A stretch of DNA of 64,000 bases from Paracoccus methylovorus (GTDB lineage Bacteria; Pseudomonadota; Alphaproteobacteria; Rhodobacterales; Rhodobacteraceae). The DNA is taken from positions 248,001 to 312,000 of the forward strand of contig NZ_CP070368.1 in assembly GCF_016919705.1 (NCBI RefSeq), written 5' to 3'. Both the position numbers and the translations under genes were made by a program. Shown in pieces: positions 9,361 through 18,823 of the stretch; within the stretch, counting starts at the first letter, position 1; the number at the start of each line of letters is the position of its first letter. The notes beneath the pieces were generated by a model. It was not told the origin of the DNA and searched no databases. It saw only the letters and a program-made list of their open reading frames with translations.

Positions 9361-10130
9361 TCGGGGAACCTCGGCTCGGTGCCCACAGGGCGAAAGCGGC
9401 GGTCGTAATCGCCGGCATAAAGCCGGCTTTCGTCAAAGCTTTCGGCTGCCAGCGCCCGGCCGACAAGGATCAGCGCCGTGCGTTCCCCCGCGCCGATGCC
9501 GGGGTCCAGTGAGCCCAGCGTGGCGCGGATGATGCGTTGGTCCGGCCAACTGGCGCGGAACACCACGGCCACCGGGCAATCCGCGCCGTAATGCGGGATC
9601 AGCTCTGCCTGCACCCGGTCCAGCACATGCACCGACAGGTGGATCGCCAGCGTCGCGCCGGTGGCGGCGAAATTGGCCAGCCGCTCACCCTCGGGCATGG
9701 CGGAGGCGCGGCCAGAGGTCCGCGTCAGCACCACCGACTGCGCCACACCCGGCAGGGTCAGTTCCGCCTCCAGCGCCGCTGCGGCCGCGGCAAAAGAGGG
9801 CACGCCGGGCGTCACGTCATAGGGGATGCCCAGTTCGCGCAGTCGCCGCAATTGTTCGCCCATGGCCGACCAGACCGACAGGTCGCCCGAATGCAGCCGC
9901 GCTACGTCATGGCCGGCCTGATGTGCGGCAGCGATCTCGGTCATGATCTGGTCAAGGTCCATCGGTGCGGTGTTCACGATCCGCGCCCCCGGTGGACAAT
10001 GACCCAGCAGCGCCTGCGGCACCAACGAGCCGGCATAAAGGCAGACCGGGCAAGCGGCGATCAGGTCGCGCCCGCGCAGGGTGATCAGATCGGCCGCGCC
10101 GGGGCCGGCACCGATGAAATGGACGGTCAT
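9357..10130 (-). CDS. cobM: Precorrin-4 C11-methyltransferase
   Basis: A 257-residue SAM methyltransferase beginning [20 protein letters not shown]. The GAGPGAADL loop and the YAGSLVP and [13 protein letters not shown] segments are typical of CobM/CbiF. It methylates C11 of precorrin-4 to give precorrin-5, the substrate of CobF encoded two genes on. The start overlaps the cobE stop by 4 nt. Confidence 0.95.
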   Translation of the reverse strand: MTVHFIGAGPGAADLITLRGRDLIAACPVCLYAGSLVPQALLGHCPPGARIVNTAPMDLDQIMTEIAAAHQAGHDVARLHSGDLSVWSAMGEQLRRLRELGIPYDVTPGVPSFAAAAAALEAELTLPGVAQSVVLTRTSGRASAMPEGERLANFAATGATLAIHLSVHVLDRVQAELIPHYGADCPVAVVFRASWPDQRIIRATLGSLDPGIGAGERTALILVGRALAAESFDESRLYAGDYDRRFRPVGTEPRFPE

Positions 10131-10477
10131 ACGGGATCTCCTTCTGCGATGGCGGCGGTGGCCATGCGGTCTTGCGAGGTGATGCGGGTGGTCACGATGC
10201 GTGCGCCGGGGCCGAGCGCCGCGATGGCGGCGGCCTCGGCCAGCGAGCCGGTGCCGTGCAGGGCAAGGATACGCGGCGATTGCGTGGGGGTGGCGATGCC
10301 GCCGACCTCGACGGCGATCAGCGGCAGCCCGGTCTGTGCGGCCAGCGCCTGAATGACCGGGGCCTGCGCCTTGGCGCGGCTGGTCGCCAGCGCGTCGGCC
10401 CGACCTGCGCGGGCCAGTGCCTCGGCCAGCGAGGCAAGGCTGGCCGTGCGTCGAAAACCGATGCCCGCAACCCTCAT
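10127..10477 (-). CDS. cobE: Cobalamin biosynthesis protein CobE
   Basis: A 116-residue protein of the CobE/CbiG C-terminal type: [21 protein letters not shown] at the N-terminus, [14 protein letters not shown] in the middle and [19 protein letters not shown] later, the usual small CobE fold that may bind hydrogenobyrinic acid. I start at 10477 because ATGA couples it to the cobL stop and a GGAG site lies 6 nt upstream; an ATG at 10489 (MELAMRV) is also in frame. It sits between cobL and cobM. Confidence 0.9.
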   Translation of the reverse strand: MRVAGIGFRRTASLASLAEALARAGRADALATSRAKAQAPVIQALAAQTGLPLIAVEVGGIATPTQSPRILALHGTGSLAEAAAIAALGPGARIVTTRITSQDRMATAAIAEGDPV

Positions 10478-11649
10478 GGCCAGCTCCATTGCGTGACGCT
10501 GCGGGCCGGAGTCCAGCCGCGCATCCGGCCAAGGGGCGCGGCCTCTTCCAGCGCGATCCGGGTCAGGCTGCCGCCGCGCCTTGCGTGCAGGTCCAGAAGC
10601 AGCGCCTCGGTCTCAAGCGTGACCGCGTTTACCACAAGACGGGCGGTGGCGGGCAGGGCGTCGACCAGCGCCGCACCGGAGCCGCCGCCGATAAAGATTG
10701 CATCGGGGGGCGGCAGAGCGTCCAAAGCCTCGGGTGCGGCGCCATGCAGGGGGCGCATGCGGTCCGCCAGCCCGAAGGCCGCAATATTCGCGACAATATT
10801 GGCGATACGATCGGCGCGTGGCTCAATGGTCATGGCGCGGCCGCCGTTCAGGCACCATTCCACGCTGACAGAGCCAGAGCCGCCGCCGATATCCCACAGC
10901 ATTTCACCCGGTCTTGGCCCCAGTGCCGCCAGTGTCACCGCGCGGATGGCGCGTTTGGTGATCTGGCCGTCATGGGCAAAACTGTCGTCGGGCAGGCCGA
11001 ATCCGCGCGGCAGGCCCGCACCGCGGGGCAGATCAGCCCCGTCCAAAGCCACGGCGACGGGGGCGGTGCAGTCAAGCGCGAAGCCTTTGGCGCGTGTCTC
11101 GCGGATGCGTTCGCGGGGCCCGCCAAGCGCCTCCAGAACCACCATGCGAGTGGCGCCCAGACCCTGTGCGGCCAGCCATTCGGCAAGCTGCGCCGGGGCG
11201 GTGGCATCGCGCAACAGGCAGATCGCCCGCGCCCCCCGTGCCATTACCGGGCGCAGCCGTGCGAAGGGGGTGGCATGCAGGCCAAGGCAGGCCGTCTCTT
11301 CCAGCCGCCAGCCCATCCTTGCGGCAGCCAGAGAAAAGGCGCCCGGTGTGGGAAAGGCCCGCCATTCTTCCGCAGGCAGGACGGCGGCGATGCTGCCGCC
11401 CGCGCCATGCCAGAACGGATCGCCCGACACCAACGCCGCCACGCTTTGCCCGCGCAGCGCCAACAGGGGCTCAAGGCCGAAGGGCACCGGCCATTCCCGC
11501 GCCCGTTGGCGGGCGATTCCCGCCAGCCTCAGATGCCGGGGCGCGCCGAAGACGATTTTTGCCCGATCCAGCGCATCGCGGGTTGCAGGTGGCAGGCCCG
11601 CAAGTCCATCTTCGCCCAGACCGATAATGGAAAGCCAGGGATCACCCAT
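10474..11649 (-). CDS. cobL: Precorrin-6Y C5,15-methyltransferase (decarboxylating)
   Basis: A 391-residue bifunctional enzyme. The N-terminal CbiE-like domain starts [20 protein letters not shown]; the C-terminal CbiT-like domain begins after about residue 200 with a Rossmann SAM-binding motif ([15 protein letters not shown]). It methylates C5 and C15 and decarboxylates the C12 acetate. The ATG at 11649 overlaps the divergent cobK start within a CATG palindrome, leaving no intergenic space, so the promoter for one or both must lie inside the other coding region or transcription must come from far upstream. Confidence 0.95.
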   Translation of the reverse strand: MGDPWLSIIGLGEDGLAGLPPATRDALDRAKIVFGAPRHLRLAGIARQRAREWPVPFGLEPLLALRGQSVAALVSGDPFWHGAGGSIAAVLPAEEWRAFPTPGAFSLAAARMGWRLEETACLGLHATPFARLRPVMARGARAICLLRDATAPAQLAEWLAAQGLGATRMVVLEALGGPRERIRETRAKGFALDCTAPVAVALDGADLPRGAGLPRGFGLPDDSFAHDGQITKRAIRAVTLAALGPRPGEMLWDIGGGSGSVSVEWCLNGGRAMTIEPRADRIANIVANIAAFGLADRMRPLHGAAPEALDALPPPDAIFIGGGSGAALVDALPATARLVVNAVTLETEALLLDLHARRGGSLTRIALEEAAPLGRMRGWTPARSVTQWSWP

Positions 11650-11650
11650 G

Positions 11651-12385
11651 ATGCGTATCCTTTTGCTGGGCGGCACCACCGAGGGAGGCGAGATGGCCCG
11701 GACGCTGGCCGAGGCCGGCGTGGACGCGGTCTATTCCTATGCCGGACGCACGGCCGATCCGGTGCCGCAGCCGCTGCCCACCCGCATCGGCGGTTTCGGC
11801 GGTCCCGAGGGGCTGGCCGATTACCTGCGGACCCAGCGCGTCAGCCATGTCATCGACGCCACCCATCCCTTTGCCGAAAGCATGAGCCGCAACGCCGTCA
11901 CCGCCTGCGCCGCCACGGGCACGGCGCTGATCGCGCTGGAGCGCCCGCCGTGGGTTGCAGTGCCCGGGGACCGCTGGCTTCACGCAGCGGATTTCGAATC
12001 CGCCGCCGCTGCATTGCCCGCCGACGGTTCGACGGTGTTTCTGGCCATTGGACGGCAGAACCTGCAACCCTTTGTCGGGCTGAACCATCTGTGGATGCTG
12101 CGTTTCGCCGAAGTGGCCGCGCACCCGTTGCACGATGCCACGCTGATCGTGTCGCGCGGGCCCTTTACCATTGCGGGCGACGTTGCGCTGATGCGCCGCC
12201 ATGCCATCAGCCATGTGGTCGCCAAAAATGCCGGGGGTGCTGCGGCCGAAGCCAAGCTGGCTGCCGCGCGCGAACTGGGGCTGCCTGTGATCATGATCGA
12301 CCGACCCGCCTTGCCGCTGCGCCGCGTCACCGCCGCGCCTGCCGAGGTGATGAACTGGCTTCATGGTGCGGATCGCGGGGTATAG
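11651..12385 (+). CDS. cobK: Precorrin-6A reductase
   Basis: A 244-residue NADPH-dependent reductase starting MRILLLGGTTEGGEMARTL (GGTTEG nucleotide loop), with IDATHPFAESMSRNA and VAKNAGGAAAEAKL segments typical of CobK/CbiJ. It reduces precorrin-6A to precorrin-6B. It is the only gene of the cluster on the plus strand, lying between cobJ and cobL. Two adjacent ATGs (11648 and 11651) are in frame; the first overlaps the cobL start codon, and the 3' end overlaps cobJ by 25 nt convergently. Expression must come from a promoter inside cobL or from elsewhere on the plus strand. Confidence 0.95.
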   Translation: MRILLLGGTTEGGEMARTLAEAGVDAVYSYAGRTADPVPQPLPTRIGGFGGPEGLADYLRTQRVSHVIDATHPFAESMSRNAVTACAATGTALIALERPPWVAVPGDRWLHAADFESAAAALPADGSTVFLAIGRQNLQPFVGLNHLWMLRFAEVAAHPLHDATLIVSRGPFTIAGDVALMRRHAISHVVAKNAGGAAAEAKLAAARELGLPVIMIDRPALPLRRVTAAPAEVMNWLHGADRGV

Positions 12386-13089
12386 ACCCACGCCCCGACC
12401 CTGCGCGTTGCGCCGTTGCCCAGAATGACCACGGTGCGCATGTCGGCCATGTCGGGGCGGGCCTCGGCCAGCGTGACGGTGCGGATGCTTTCGTCCGGGG
12501 TCGAGACGGCGCGCGCGAACGAGATGAGCCGCCCGGGGCCGCAGGTGTCGCGCAGGATCTCCAGCGCGCGGGCGAAACCCTCGGGCCGGGACCTTGAGCG
12601 CGGGTTGTAAAGGGCCATGGCGAAATCGGCCTCGGCTGCCAGCCGCAACCGGCGCTCGATCAAGGCCCAGGGCTTGAGGTTGTCCGACAGGTTGATGGCG
12701 CAGAAATCGTGACCCAGCGGCGCGCCGATCCGGGCGCTTGCGGCCAGCATGGCGGTAATACCGGGCAGGATACGGATATCGGGCGCCGGGTCATACCCCT
12801 CCAGCGCCTCGAACAATGCCGAGGCCATGGCAAAGACCCCCGGATCGCCTGACGAGACCACCACGACACGCCGCCCATCCGCCGCGAGATCAAGCGCGAA
12901 ACGTGCCCGCTGCAATTCGACGCGGTTGTCGGAAGGGTGCAGAACCAACCCCGGACGCGGGGCAATGCGGGCGACATAGGGGATATAGCCCACGACGTCG
13001 GTGGCCTCGGCCAGTGCTGCCTGCACCTCGGGCGTGACCAGATCGGCAGCGCCCGGACCAAGGCCCGCCACAACGACCCAGCCGCTCAT
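12361..13089 (-). CDS. cobJ: Precorrin-3B C17-methyltransferase
   Basis: A 242-residue SAM methyltransferase starting MSGWVVVAGLGPGAADLVTP. The GLGPGAADL loop, VVVVSSGDPGVFAMASALFE and LYNPRSRSR segments are typical of CobJ/CbiH, which methylates C17 and contracts the ring of precorrin-3B to give precorrin-4. The start overlaps the cobI stop by 4 nt. Its last 25 bp overlap the convergent 3' end of cobK. Confidence 0.95.
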   Translation of the reverse strand: MSGWVVVAGLGPGAADLVTPEVQAALAEATDVVGYIPYVARIAPRPGLVLHPSDNRVELQRARFALDLAADGRRVVVVSSGDPGVFAMASALFEALEGYDPAPDIRILPGITAMLAASARIGAPLGHDFCAINLSDNLKPWALIERRLRLAAEADFAMALYNPRSRSRPEGFARALEILRDTCGPGRLISFARAVSTPDESIRTVTLAEARPDMADMRTVVILGNGATRRVGAWVYTPRSAP

Positions 13090-13823
13090 TCCGCGGCATC
13101 CGCCAAGGGGCGGCGGCCATTGCCATGGACCAGCACGGTGGCGAAATAGGGGCAGGCGTCCAGATCGGCCTGCGACAGGGGCGTTACGCGCTGGTTGGGC
13201 ATGGTGCCGCGTTCGACCAGCCAAGCGTCGGCGATGCGACCGGCCGAGGCAAGGGCGCGGGCGATCTTGGGCAGGTTGCGGCCGGTTTTCATCACCACCA
13301 CCGCGTTGGCGGCGCGGATATGGCGGGCAAGGTCGGCTTCGGGCAGGGTGCCCATTAGGACCGTCATTGCATCGTCGCCCCATGTCATCGGTTGGCCGAT
13401 GGCATTCCAGCAACCGGTCATTCCGGGGATGCCGGGGATGATCTCGACCGTGGCGATATCTTGCAGCCGCGCGTGCAGATGCATGAACGAGCCGTAAAAC
13501 AGCGGGTCGCCCTCGCACAGCACCACCACGTCGGATTTTGCCGCCAACTCTGCCAGCCGTGCCGTCCAGTCGTCGTAAAAGGCCGAAAGCAGCCGGTTAT
13601 ATTCCGGGCTGTCAAAGGGAATTTCGGTGGTGACCGGGTACTCCATCGCATGTTCGACGACGTCGGAGGCCAGCATCTCGGCCACGATACGGCGTGCCTG
13701 ACCTGCGCGGCCCTTTTTGCGGAAATACGCGATCTGCCGCGCGCCGCGAATGGCGCGGTCGGCACGGACCGAGATCAGGTCGGGATCGCCCGGGCCAAGG
13801 CCCGCACAGATGATCTTGCCCAT
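13086..13823 (-). CDS. cobI: Precorrin-2 C20-methyltransferase
   Basis: A 245-residue SAM methyltransferase beginning MGKIICAGLGPGDPDLISVR. The GLGPGDPDL loop, the RQIAYFRKKG segment, VVLCEGDPLFYGSFMHL and PGIPGMTGCWN are diagnostic for CobI/CbiL. It makes precorrin-3A from precorrin-2, the branch point from siroheme. The start lies 2 nt downstream of the cobH stop, with the cobJ start overlapping its own stop. Confidence 0.95.
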   Translation of the reverse strand: MGKIICAGLGPGDPDLISVRADRAIRGARQIAYFRKKGRAGQARRIVAEMLASDVVEHAMEYPVTTEIPFDSPEYNRLLSAFYDDWTARLAELAAKSDVVVLCEGDPLFYGSFMHLHARLQDIATVEIIPGIPGMTGCWNAIGQPMTWGDDAMTVLMGTLPEADLARHIRAANAVVVMKTGRNLPKIARALASAGRIADAWLVERGTMPNQRVTPLSQADLDACPYFATVLVHGNGRRPLADAAE

Positions 13824-13825
13824 TG

Positions 13826-14491
13826 CTATTCCTTTCGGCTTGCCAGCGCGTTGACGGCGGCGACGGTGATGGCCGAGCCGCCAAGCCGCCCGCGCACGAT
13901 TAGCGACGGGGTCGGCAGATCGGCCATCAGCGCCGCCTTGGATTCGGCCGCGCCGACGAAACCGACCGGGCAGCCGATGATCGCTGCGGGACGCGGACAG
14001 GCCGGGTTCCGCAGCATGTTCAGCAGGTGAAACAGCGCGGTCGGCGCATTGCCGATGGCGACCACCGCGCCTGCCAGATCGTCGCGCCACAGCTCCAGCG
14101 CGGCGGCGCTGCGCGTGTTGCCCATCCGCGCCGCCAGTTCGGGCACGGATGGGTCGTTCAGCGTGCAGATGACACGGTTGGCGGCGGGCAGGCGGGCGCG
14201 GGTAATGCCTTCGCTGACCATGCGCGCATCGCACAGGATCGGCGCGCCTGCGTTCAGCGCATCGCGCGCAGCCGGGGCCATGCCGGGCGAAAACTCTACC
14301 TCCCGCTCCAGCCCGACCAGCCCGGCGGCATGGATCATGCGCACCACGACCGGCTCTTCGTCGGGGTCGAAACGGGTCAGGTCGGCCTCGGCCCGGATGG
14401 TGGCAAAGGACTGCGCGTAGATCCGCGCGCCGTCGGTTTCATATTGGTGCAGCATCGGGGCGGTTCCGTGGGCTGGTTGTGGCTGATTCAT
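13826..14491 (-). CDS. cobH: Precorrin-8X methylmutase
   Basis: A 221-residue enzyme that moves the C11 methyl to C12 to form hydrogenobyrinic acid. The catalytic His is in VVRMIHAAGL (His54 with this start); GAPILCDARMVSEGI and IIGCPVGFVGAAESK are family signatures. The start is uncertain: neither the ATG at 14491 nor the in-frame ATG at 14455 (MLHQYETDG) has a strong ribosome site. The later start puts the His at residue 42, close to the position reported in characterised CobH, so the first 12 residues may not be translated. Confidence 0.94.
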   Translation of the reverse strand: MNQPQPAHGTAPMLHQYETDGARIYAQSFATIRAEADLTRFDPDEEPVVVRMIHAAGLVGLEREVEFSPGMAPAARDALNAGAPILCDARMVSEGITRARLPAANRVICTLNDPSVPELAARMGNTRSAAALELWRDDLAGAVVAIGNAPTALFHLLNMLRNPACPRPAAIIGCPVGFVGAAESKAALMADLPTPSLIVRGRLGGSAITVAAVNALASRKE

Positions 14492-14512
14492 GCGGGCGGG
14501 TGTCGGAAAGGG

Positions 14513-15649
14513 TCACAGCGGGATGCGATGCGGCGAAAGGTTGCCTTGCACGGCGGGATCGTTCGGGCCGCCGTCCCGGATCAGGTCGAAACGGTCAGGT
14601 GCCTTGGCCAGCAACGTAACCGAGGCCGCGCCGCGATAGGCACAGCCCTTGGCGCAGCCGCTGACATGCAGGCTTTGCCCGGCGCGCAGACGCGGCGCGA
14701 GCGCCCGGGCCAGTCCCCGCACATCGGCGAGCGCTTGCGGACAGCGGGGCGCGCCGGTGCAGGCATGGATGCGCAGCAGCGGGTCATCGAGGTCCATGAT
14801 CGCGCCCGGGATCAGCGGCTGGCGTGCGCCCTCGATCAACAGCGCGCGCCATGGTGTCAGACGCAACGGGCCAAGCGCGGCTGCGGCGGTCAGTTGTGCG
14901 GGCGTGATCTGACCAAAGGCAAAGCCCAGCAGCCATCCGTTCGGCGCAGGGCCGGGGCCGGTGTCGGGCACGGAGTAGGACGATGGCGGGGGTGCAAGCG
15001 GCTTTGCGCCCGGCGGCGGGGCGGGGTTGCGGCGCAGGAGGTCACGCATCCGCCCACGCCCGTCTTGCACACCGTCCTGCATGAACCAGCGCGCCAGATC
15101 GACAGCCCGGTTTGCGGCCTCGGCCACGTCCGCCGCCTTTAGCGACCAGTCGCCGCCATCGGGCACGATCCGCCAGCCCGAGCCACTTGGGCGCAGCCGG
15201 ATGTCCGAGGGTGTGTCGGCCAATGCCAAGGTGTCAGTATCGACGGCGAAGCCGAACTTGCCGGGCACCTGCGGCGCATCGGGTGCGGTCATCGCGGCGG
15301 CAATGGCCTCGGCCAGTCGCCAGGCGGCGCTGCCCACGGGGGCAAAGGGCGACAGGATCACGTTGCGCCGCGCCTCGGCCGCCTCGTCGCGGTCGATCAG
15401 GCCGATGCCTGCAAGGGCGGCGACGGCCTCGGCATGACCCGCATGATCCAGGCCCCGCAACTGCAGGTTGGCCCGGCTGGTCAGGTCCATCAGCCCATTG
15501 CCGCAACGCGCCGCAAGCCCGGCGATCAGCCGTGCCTGATCGGGTTCCAGCCGGCCGTTCCGCGTCCTGATACGCAGCACCAGCCCATCGCCCGAGGCCA
15601 TCGGCCGCAAAGCGCCGGGACACCAGCCCTTGATCTCGAAACCGGTCAC
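14513..15649 (-). CDS. cobG: Precorrin-3B synthase (oxygen-dependent monooxygenase)
   Basis: A 378-residue protein of the nitrite/sulfite reductase fold. It has the ferredoxin-like half (GLVLRIRTRNGRLEPDQ) and a 4Fe-4S cysteine pattern: Cys in ACTGAPRCP (CxxxxxC) and SGCAKGC (CxxxC). CobG uses O2 to convert precorrin-3A to 3B, marking the aerobic pathway. I start at a GTG (15649) that overlaps the cobN stop as GTGA and is preceded by GGGGA at good spacing; a longer in-frame ATG at 15685 lies inside cobN. Confidence 0.93.
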   Translation of the reverse strand: MTGFEIKGWCPGALRPMASGDGLVLRIRTRNGRLEPDQARLIAGLAARCGNGLMDLTSRANLQLRGLDHAGHAEAVAALAGIGLIDRDEAAEARRNVILSPFAPVGSAAWRLAEAIAAAMTAPDAPQVPGKFGFAVDTDTLALADTPSDIRLRPSGSGWRIVPDGGDWSLKAADVAEAANRAVDLARWFMQDGVQDGRGRMRDLLRRNPAPPPGAKPLAPPPSSYSVPDTGPGPAPNGWLLGFAFGQITPAQLTAAAALGPLRLTPWRALLIEGARQPLIPGAIMDLDDPLLRIHACTGAPRCPQALADVRGLARALAPRLRAGQSLHVSGCAKGCAYRGAASVTLLAKAPDRFDLIRDGGPNDPAVQGNLSPHRIPL

Positions 15650-18600
15650 GGCGTTATCCCCAGCCAGTTGCGCCGCGTGACCCATAGGCCGGATTCCAGC
15701 AGCCGTGCGAACATGGCGCGCAGGGCGGCCAGTGCAGCCGGGTTTTCGCGTTCCATGAAGGCCACCACCTCGGGCCGGCCAAGGGTCGCATCGTGATAAA
15801 GGTCGAAAAGATGGGCGGGCACCACGCCGGCCAGATTGGCGAATGCGGCCATGTGGTCCAGCGTCGCCGCGATCTCGGCCGCGCCGCGAAAGCCGTGCCG
15901 CATCATCCCGTCGGTCCAGATGGGGTTGGCGGCGCGGGCGCGGGTGACGCGGGCGATCTCTTCGGGCAGGCTGCGGGCGCGGGGCGCGTCGGGCCGGGTG
16001 GCGTCAAGGTGGTAAAGGGCGGGTGCCGCGGCACCGATCCGCGCCATGGCGGCCGCAAAACCCGCCTCATGCGCGGCATAGTCGCTGGCCAGCAGCAGGT
16101 CGGATTCCGGCAGGTCCTGCGCATGGACAAAGGCATCGGCCCGGGCCAGACGGTCGCGGATCGCCTGCGGCTCATGCCGGATGGTGCCGTCGGCACCGAT
16201 GGCGTGGGACGAGGCGGCAAGCCACGCCTCGCCTGCCGCTGCCCGCGCCTGTGGGTCAAAACTCTCGGCCAGCCTGGTGATGCCGATGCCGAAGGAGCCC
16301 GGCTTGGGACCGAAGACACGGGGCGTGCGGGATAGATAGGGGTTGTCGTCGCGGGTCTCATCGCGGGTGGAAAGCGCCTCGGCCCCGGTTTCGAAGAGTT
16401 GCGCGAGGCCCGGAAAGATGTCGCGGAAAAGCCCCGAAACCCGCAAGGTCACGTCGATGCGCGGGCGGCCCAGTTCGGCCAGCGGCAAGATCTCGATCCC
16501 GCAGACGCGACCCGAGGCGGCGTCCCAGCGCGGCGCCATCCCCGCCAGATGCAGCGCCATGGCGAAATCCTCGCCCGCCGTGCGCATTGTGGCGCTGCCC
16601 CACAGGTCAACCACCAGCCCGTGCGGCCAGTCGCCGTGGTCCTGCAGATGGCGGCGCAGCAGTTCCTCGGCCAGTTTCACGCCCTGCGCATGGGCATGGC
16701 GGCTGGGCACGGCGCGTGGATCGACGGAGAAGAGGTTGCGCCCCGTGGGCAGCACGTCCTGCCGGCCCCGCGCCGGCGATCCCGAGGGGCCGGGCGCGAC
16801 CCGCCGACCCGCCAGCGCCGTGGCCAGCCCCGCGCGCTCACTGTCGGCGCAAGGACCGGTGCCATAGACATGCAGCCCATCGCCAAAGCGGCTGTCCTTG
16901 AGATCGCAAAGAAAGCGGTCGATCAGCGGGATCGCTTCGGCCGGCGCGGCGTCGGGGGGCAGGCCAAGGTCGGCCTCGACCCCGGCGGCGCGGGCCTCGT
17001 CGCGGATGGCAAGGATCAGCCGGTCGCGGCGGCGCGGGTCCAGCCCGTCGGCGGTGGAGTATTCGTCAAGCAGCCGCTCCAGATACGTCAGGCTTTCGGG
17101 AATCGCCGACTGCGCCAAGGGCGGCGGCAGATGGCCCAAGGTGACGGCGGAAAGCCTGCGCTTGGCCTGCGCGGCCTCGCCCGGGTCATTGACGATAAAG
17201 GGATAGACCACGGGCAGATCGCCCAGCAGTGCCTGCGGCCAGCATGCGTCCGAAAGCGCCACAGACTTGCCCGGCAGCCACTCCAGCGTGCCATGCGCGC
17301 CCATGTGGACCAGAACATCGGCCTGTGTCCGCAGCCACAGGTAAAAGGCGACATAGGCATGGCGCGGGGTGCGGGACAGGTCGTGGTAATCCTCGGACCG
17401 GGTTTTCACCTCGCCGCGTTCGGGTTGCAACGCGATCAGGTCGTCGCCATGGCGGAGCGCGGCAAAGCGAAAGCCGTCCGGGGCCTCGGTTTTGGGCTCG
17501 CCCCAGGCGGCGGCAAGGTCCTCGCGCAGGCGCTGGGGCAGGCCGGCCAGCGCACGGAGGTAATCCGAAAGCGGCCAGTCGATGCCTTCGGTCATCAACC
17601 GCCGGCCCAGATCGTCATGCGGGATGCCAAGGATTTCACCGGTCGAGGCCAGCGCGTCCAGCCCGACCGCATGGGCCAGTTGATGCGATTTGCCGGGATA
17701 GGTCGAAAGGACTACCGCCTTGCGCGTGCCCTTGCGCAGGTGGTGCCACGCCCGGATGCGACCCACGGCCGAGGCGATCCGGCCCGCATCGGGGGCGTGG
17801 ATCAGGCGCGAGAACTCCAGCGCCGTGTCGCGCGGCTGCGGGGCCTTGAAACTGACCGCGCCCAGAAAGATGCGTCCGTCCACCTCGGGCAGCACGACAT
17901 GCATGGCCAGATCGGCGGCGGAAAGCCCGCGATCCTCGGCAGCCCACAGCGCGCGGGGGGCGGTGGACAGCGCCACCTGAAACACCGGGCAATCCGTGCC
18001 GTCAAAGGGTGTGGCGCCCTGATCGTCGTGGGCGGAAAAGGCGGTCATGTTCACCACCGCCGCAAGGCCCGGCAGATGCGGGGCCAGCCATTCCGCGAAA
18101 CCCGGCACCTTCAGCGAAGGCGCGAAAACCCCGCTCGCGTTGAAGCCTGCCTTACGCAAGGCGCGGATCATCGCATCCACCGGCGCAAGATCGGCCGATG
18201 TCAGATAGCTGCGATAAAAGCTGACCAGAACCGGATTTGCACCGAATGCCGGATTTGCGATGACGCCTGCCTGCGGGTCGTAGAACCCCCATTGCGGAAT
18301 TGTGGCCTGACCAGTGACCGGGCCTGCGGTCAACCCGGCAGCCTGTGCCAGCTCTGCCAGCGCCATTTGCGCAGCGACCGCGCCGCCCTGTTCGCTAAGC
18401 GCCGATAAGTGGCGCAGCACCGGCACCGGCAGGGTCGAAAGGCGGTCCAGCGTCGGGTCGGGCCGCCCGTCCGCCGGCAGGAACGCCAGCGCGATCCCCC
18501 GCCGCCGCGCCATATCCTGCAGGCTGGCGGCACCATAGGACCAATAGGGCTCGCCGCCGATCAGCCGGACCAGCACCGCGCGGGCACCCAAAAGCGTCGT

Positions 18601-18819
18601 CTCGCAATACTGATCGACCGAGACGGGATGGCGCAGCGCCGACAGGTTGCACAGCCGCAGCGGCGGCAGCCCCCCTTGCGCACGGTGCCACCCCGCCGCG
18701 AAAGCGCCAAGGTCGCTGTCGGAATAGGACAGCACCACCAGATCGGCAGGGCTTTGGCCGGGGTCGGTCGGGACCTCGGTTTCCTCAAGCCCATGGCTTT
18801 CGCGAAAGACGACGTGCAT
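15646..18819 (-). CDS. cobN: Cobaltochelatase large subunit
   Basis: A 1057-residue protein, the CobN/BchH-type catalytic subunit that inserts cobalt into hydrogenobyrinic acid a,c-diamide with ATP from the CobS/CobT complex (not in this window). Family landmarks include VVLPEVDGRIFLGAVSFK, VLSTYPGKSHQLAHAVGLD, VHMGAHGTLEWLPGKS, VYPFIVNDPGEAAQAKRR, DVTLRVSGLFRDIFP and a C-terminal GFRGAAEIAATLDHM. The ATG at 18819 lies 4 nt after the cobW stop. It is slightly shorter than many CobN proteins (about 1100-1270 residues), mostly at the N-terminus. Confidence 0.95.
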   Translation of the reverse strand: MHVVFRESHGLEETEVPTDPGQSPADLVVLSYSDSDLGAFAAGWHRAQGGLPPLRLCNLSALRHPVSVDQYCETTLLGARAVLVRLIGGEPYWSYGAASLQDMARRRGIALAFLPADGRPDPTLDRLSTLPVPVLRHLSALSEQGGAVAAQMALAELAQAAGLTAGPVTGQATIPQWGFYDPQAGVIANPAFGANPVLVSFYRSYLTSADLAPVDAMIRALRKAGFNASGVFAPSLKVPGFAEWLAPHLPGLAAVVNMTAFSAHDDQGATPFDGTDCPVFQVALSTAPRALWAAEDRGLSAADLAMHVVLPEVDGRIFLGAVSFKAPQPRDTALEFSRLIHAPDAGRIASAVGRIRAWHHLRKGTRKAVVLSTYPGKSHQLAHAVGLDALASTGEILGIPHDDLGRRLMTEGIDWPLSDYLRALAGLPQRLREDLAAAWGEPKTEAPDGFRFAALRHGDDLIALQPERGEVKTRSEDYHDLSRTPRHAYVAFYLWLRTQADVLVHMGAHGTLEWLPGKSVALSDACWPQALLGDLPVVYPFIVNDPGEAAQAKRRLSAVTLGHLPPPLAQSAIPESLTYLERLLDEYSTADGLDPRRRDRLILAIRDEARAAGVEADLGLPPDAAPAEAIPLIDRFLCDLKDSRFGDGLHVYGTGPCADSERAGLATALAGRRVAPGPSGSPARGRQDVLPTGRNLFSVDPRAVPSRHAHAQGVKLAEELLRRHLQDHGDWPHGLVVDLWGSATMRTAGEDFAMALHLAGMAPRWDAASGRVCGIEILPLAELGRPRIDVTLRVSGLFRDIFPGLAQLFETGAEALSTRDETRDDNPYLSRTPRVFGPKPGSFGIGITRLAESFDPQARAAAGEAWLAASSHAIGADGTIRHEPQAIRDRLARADAFVHAQDLPESDLLLASDYAAHEAGFAAAMARIGAAAPALYHLDATRPDAPRARSLPEEIARVTRARAANPIWTDGMMRHGFRGAAEIAATLDHMAAFANLAGVVPAHLFDLYHDATLGRPEVVAFMERENPAALAALRAMFARLLESGLWVTRRNWLGITP

Positions 18820-18823
18820 GGCG

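Noticed and set aside
10172..11650. Plus-strand ORF running into cobK, suggesting a much longer CobK
   Set aside because: The upstream part overlaps cobE and cobL antisense and contains no CobK features; CobK starts at 11651 with MRILLLGGTTEGG.
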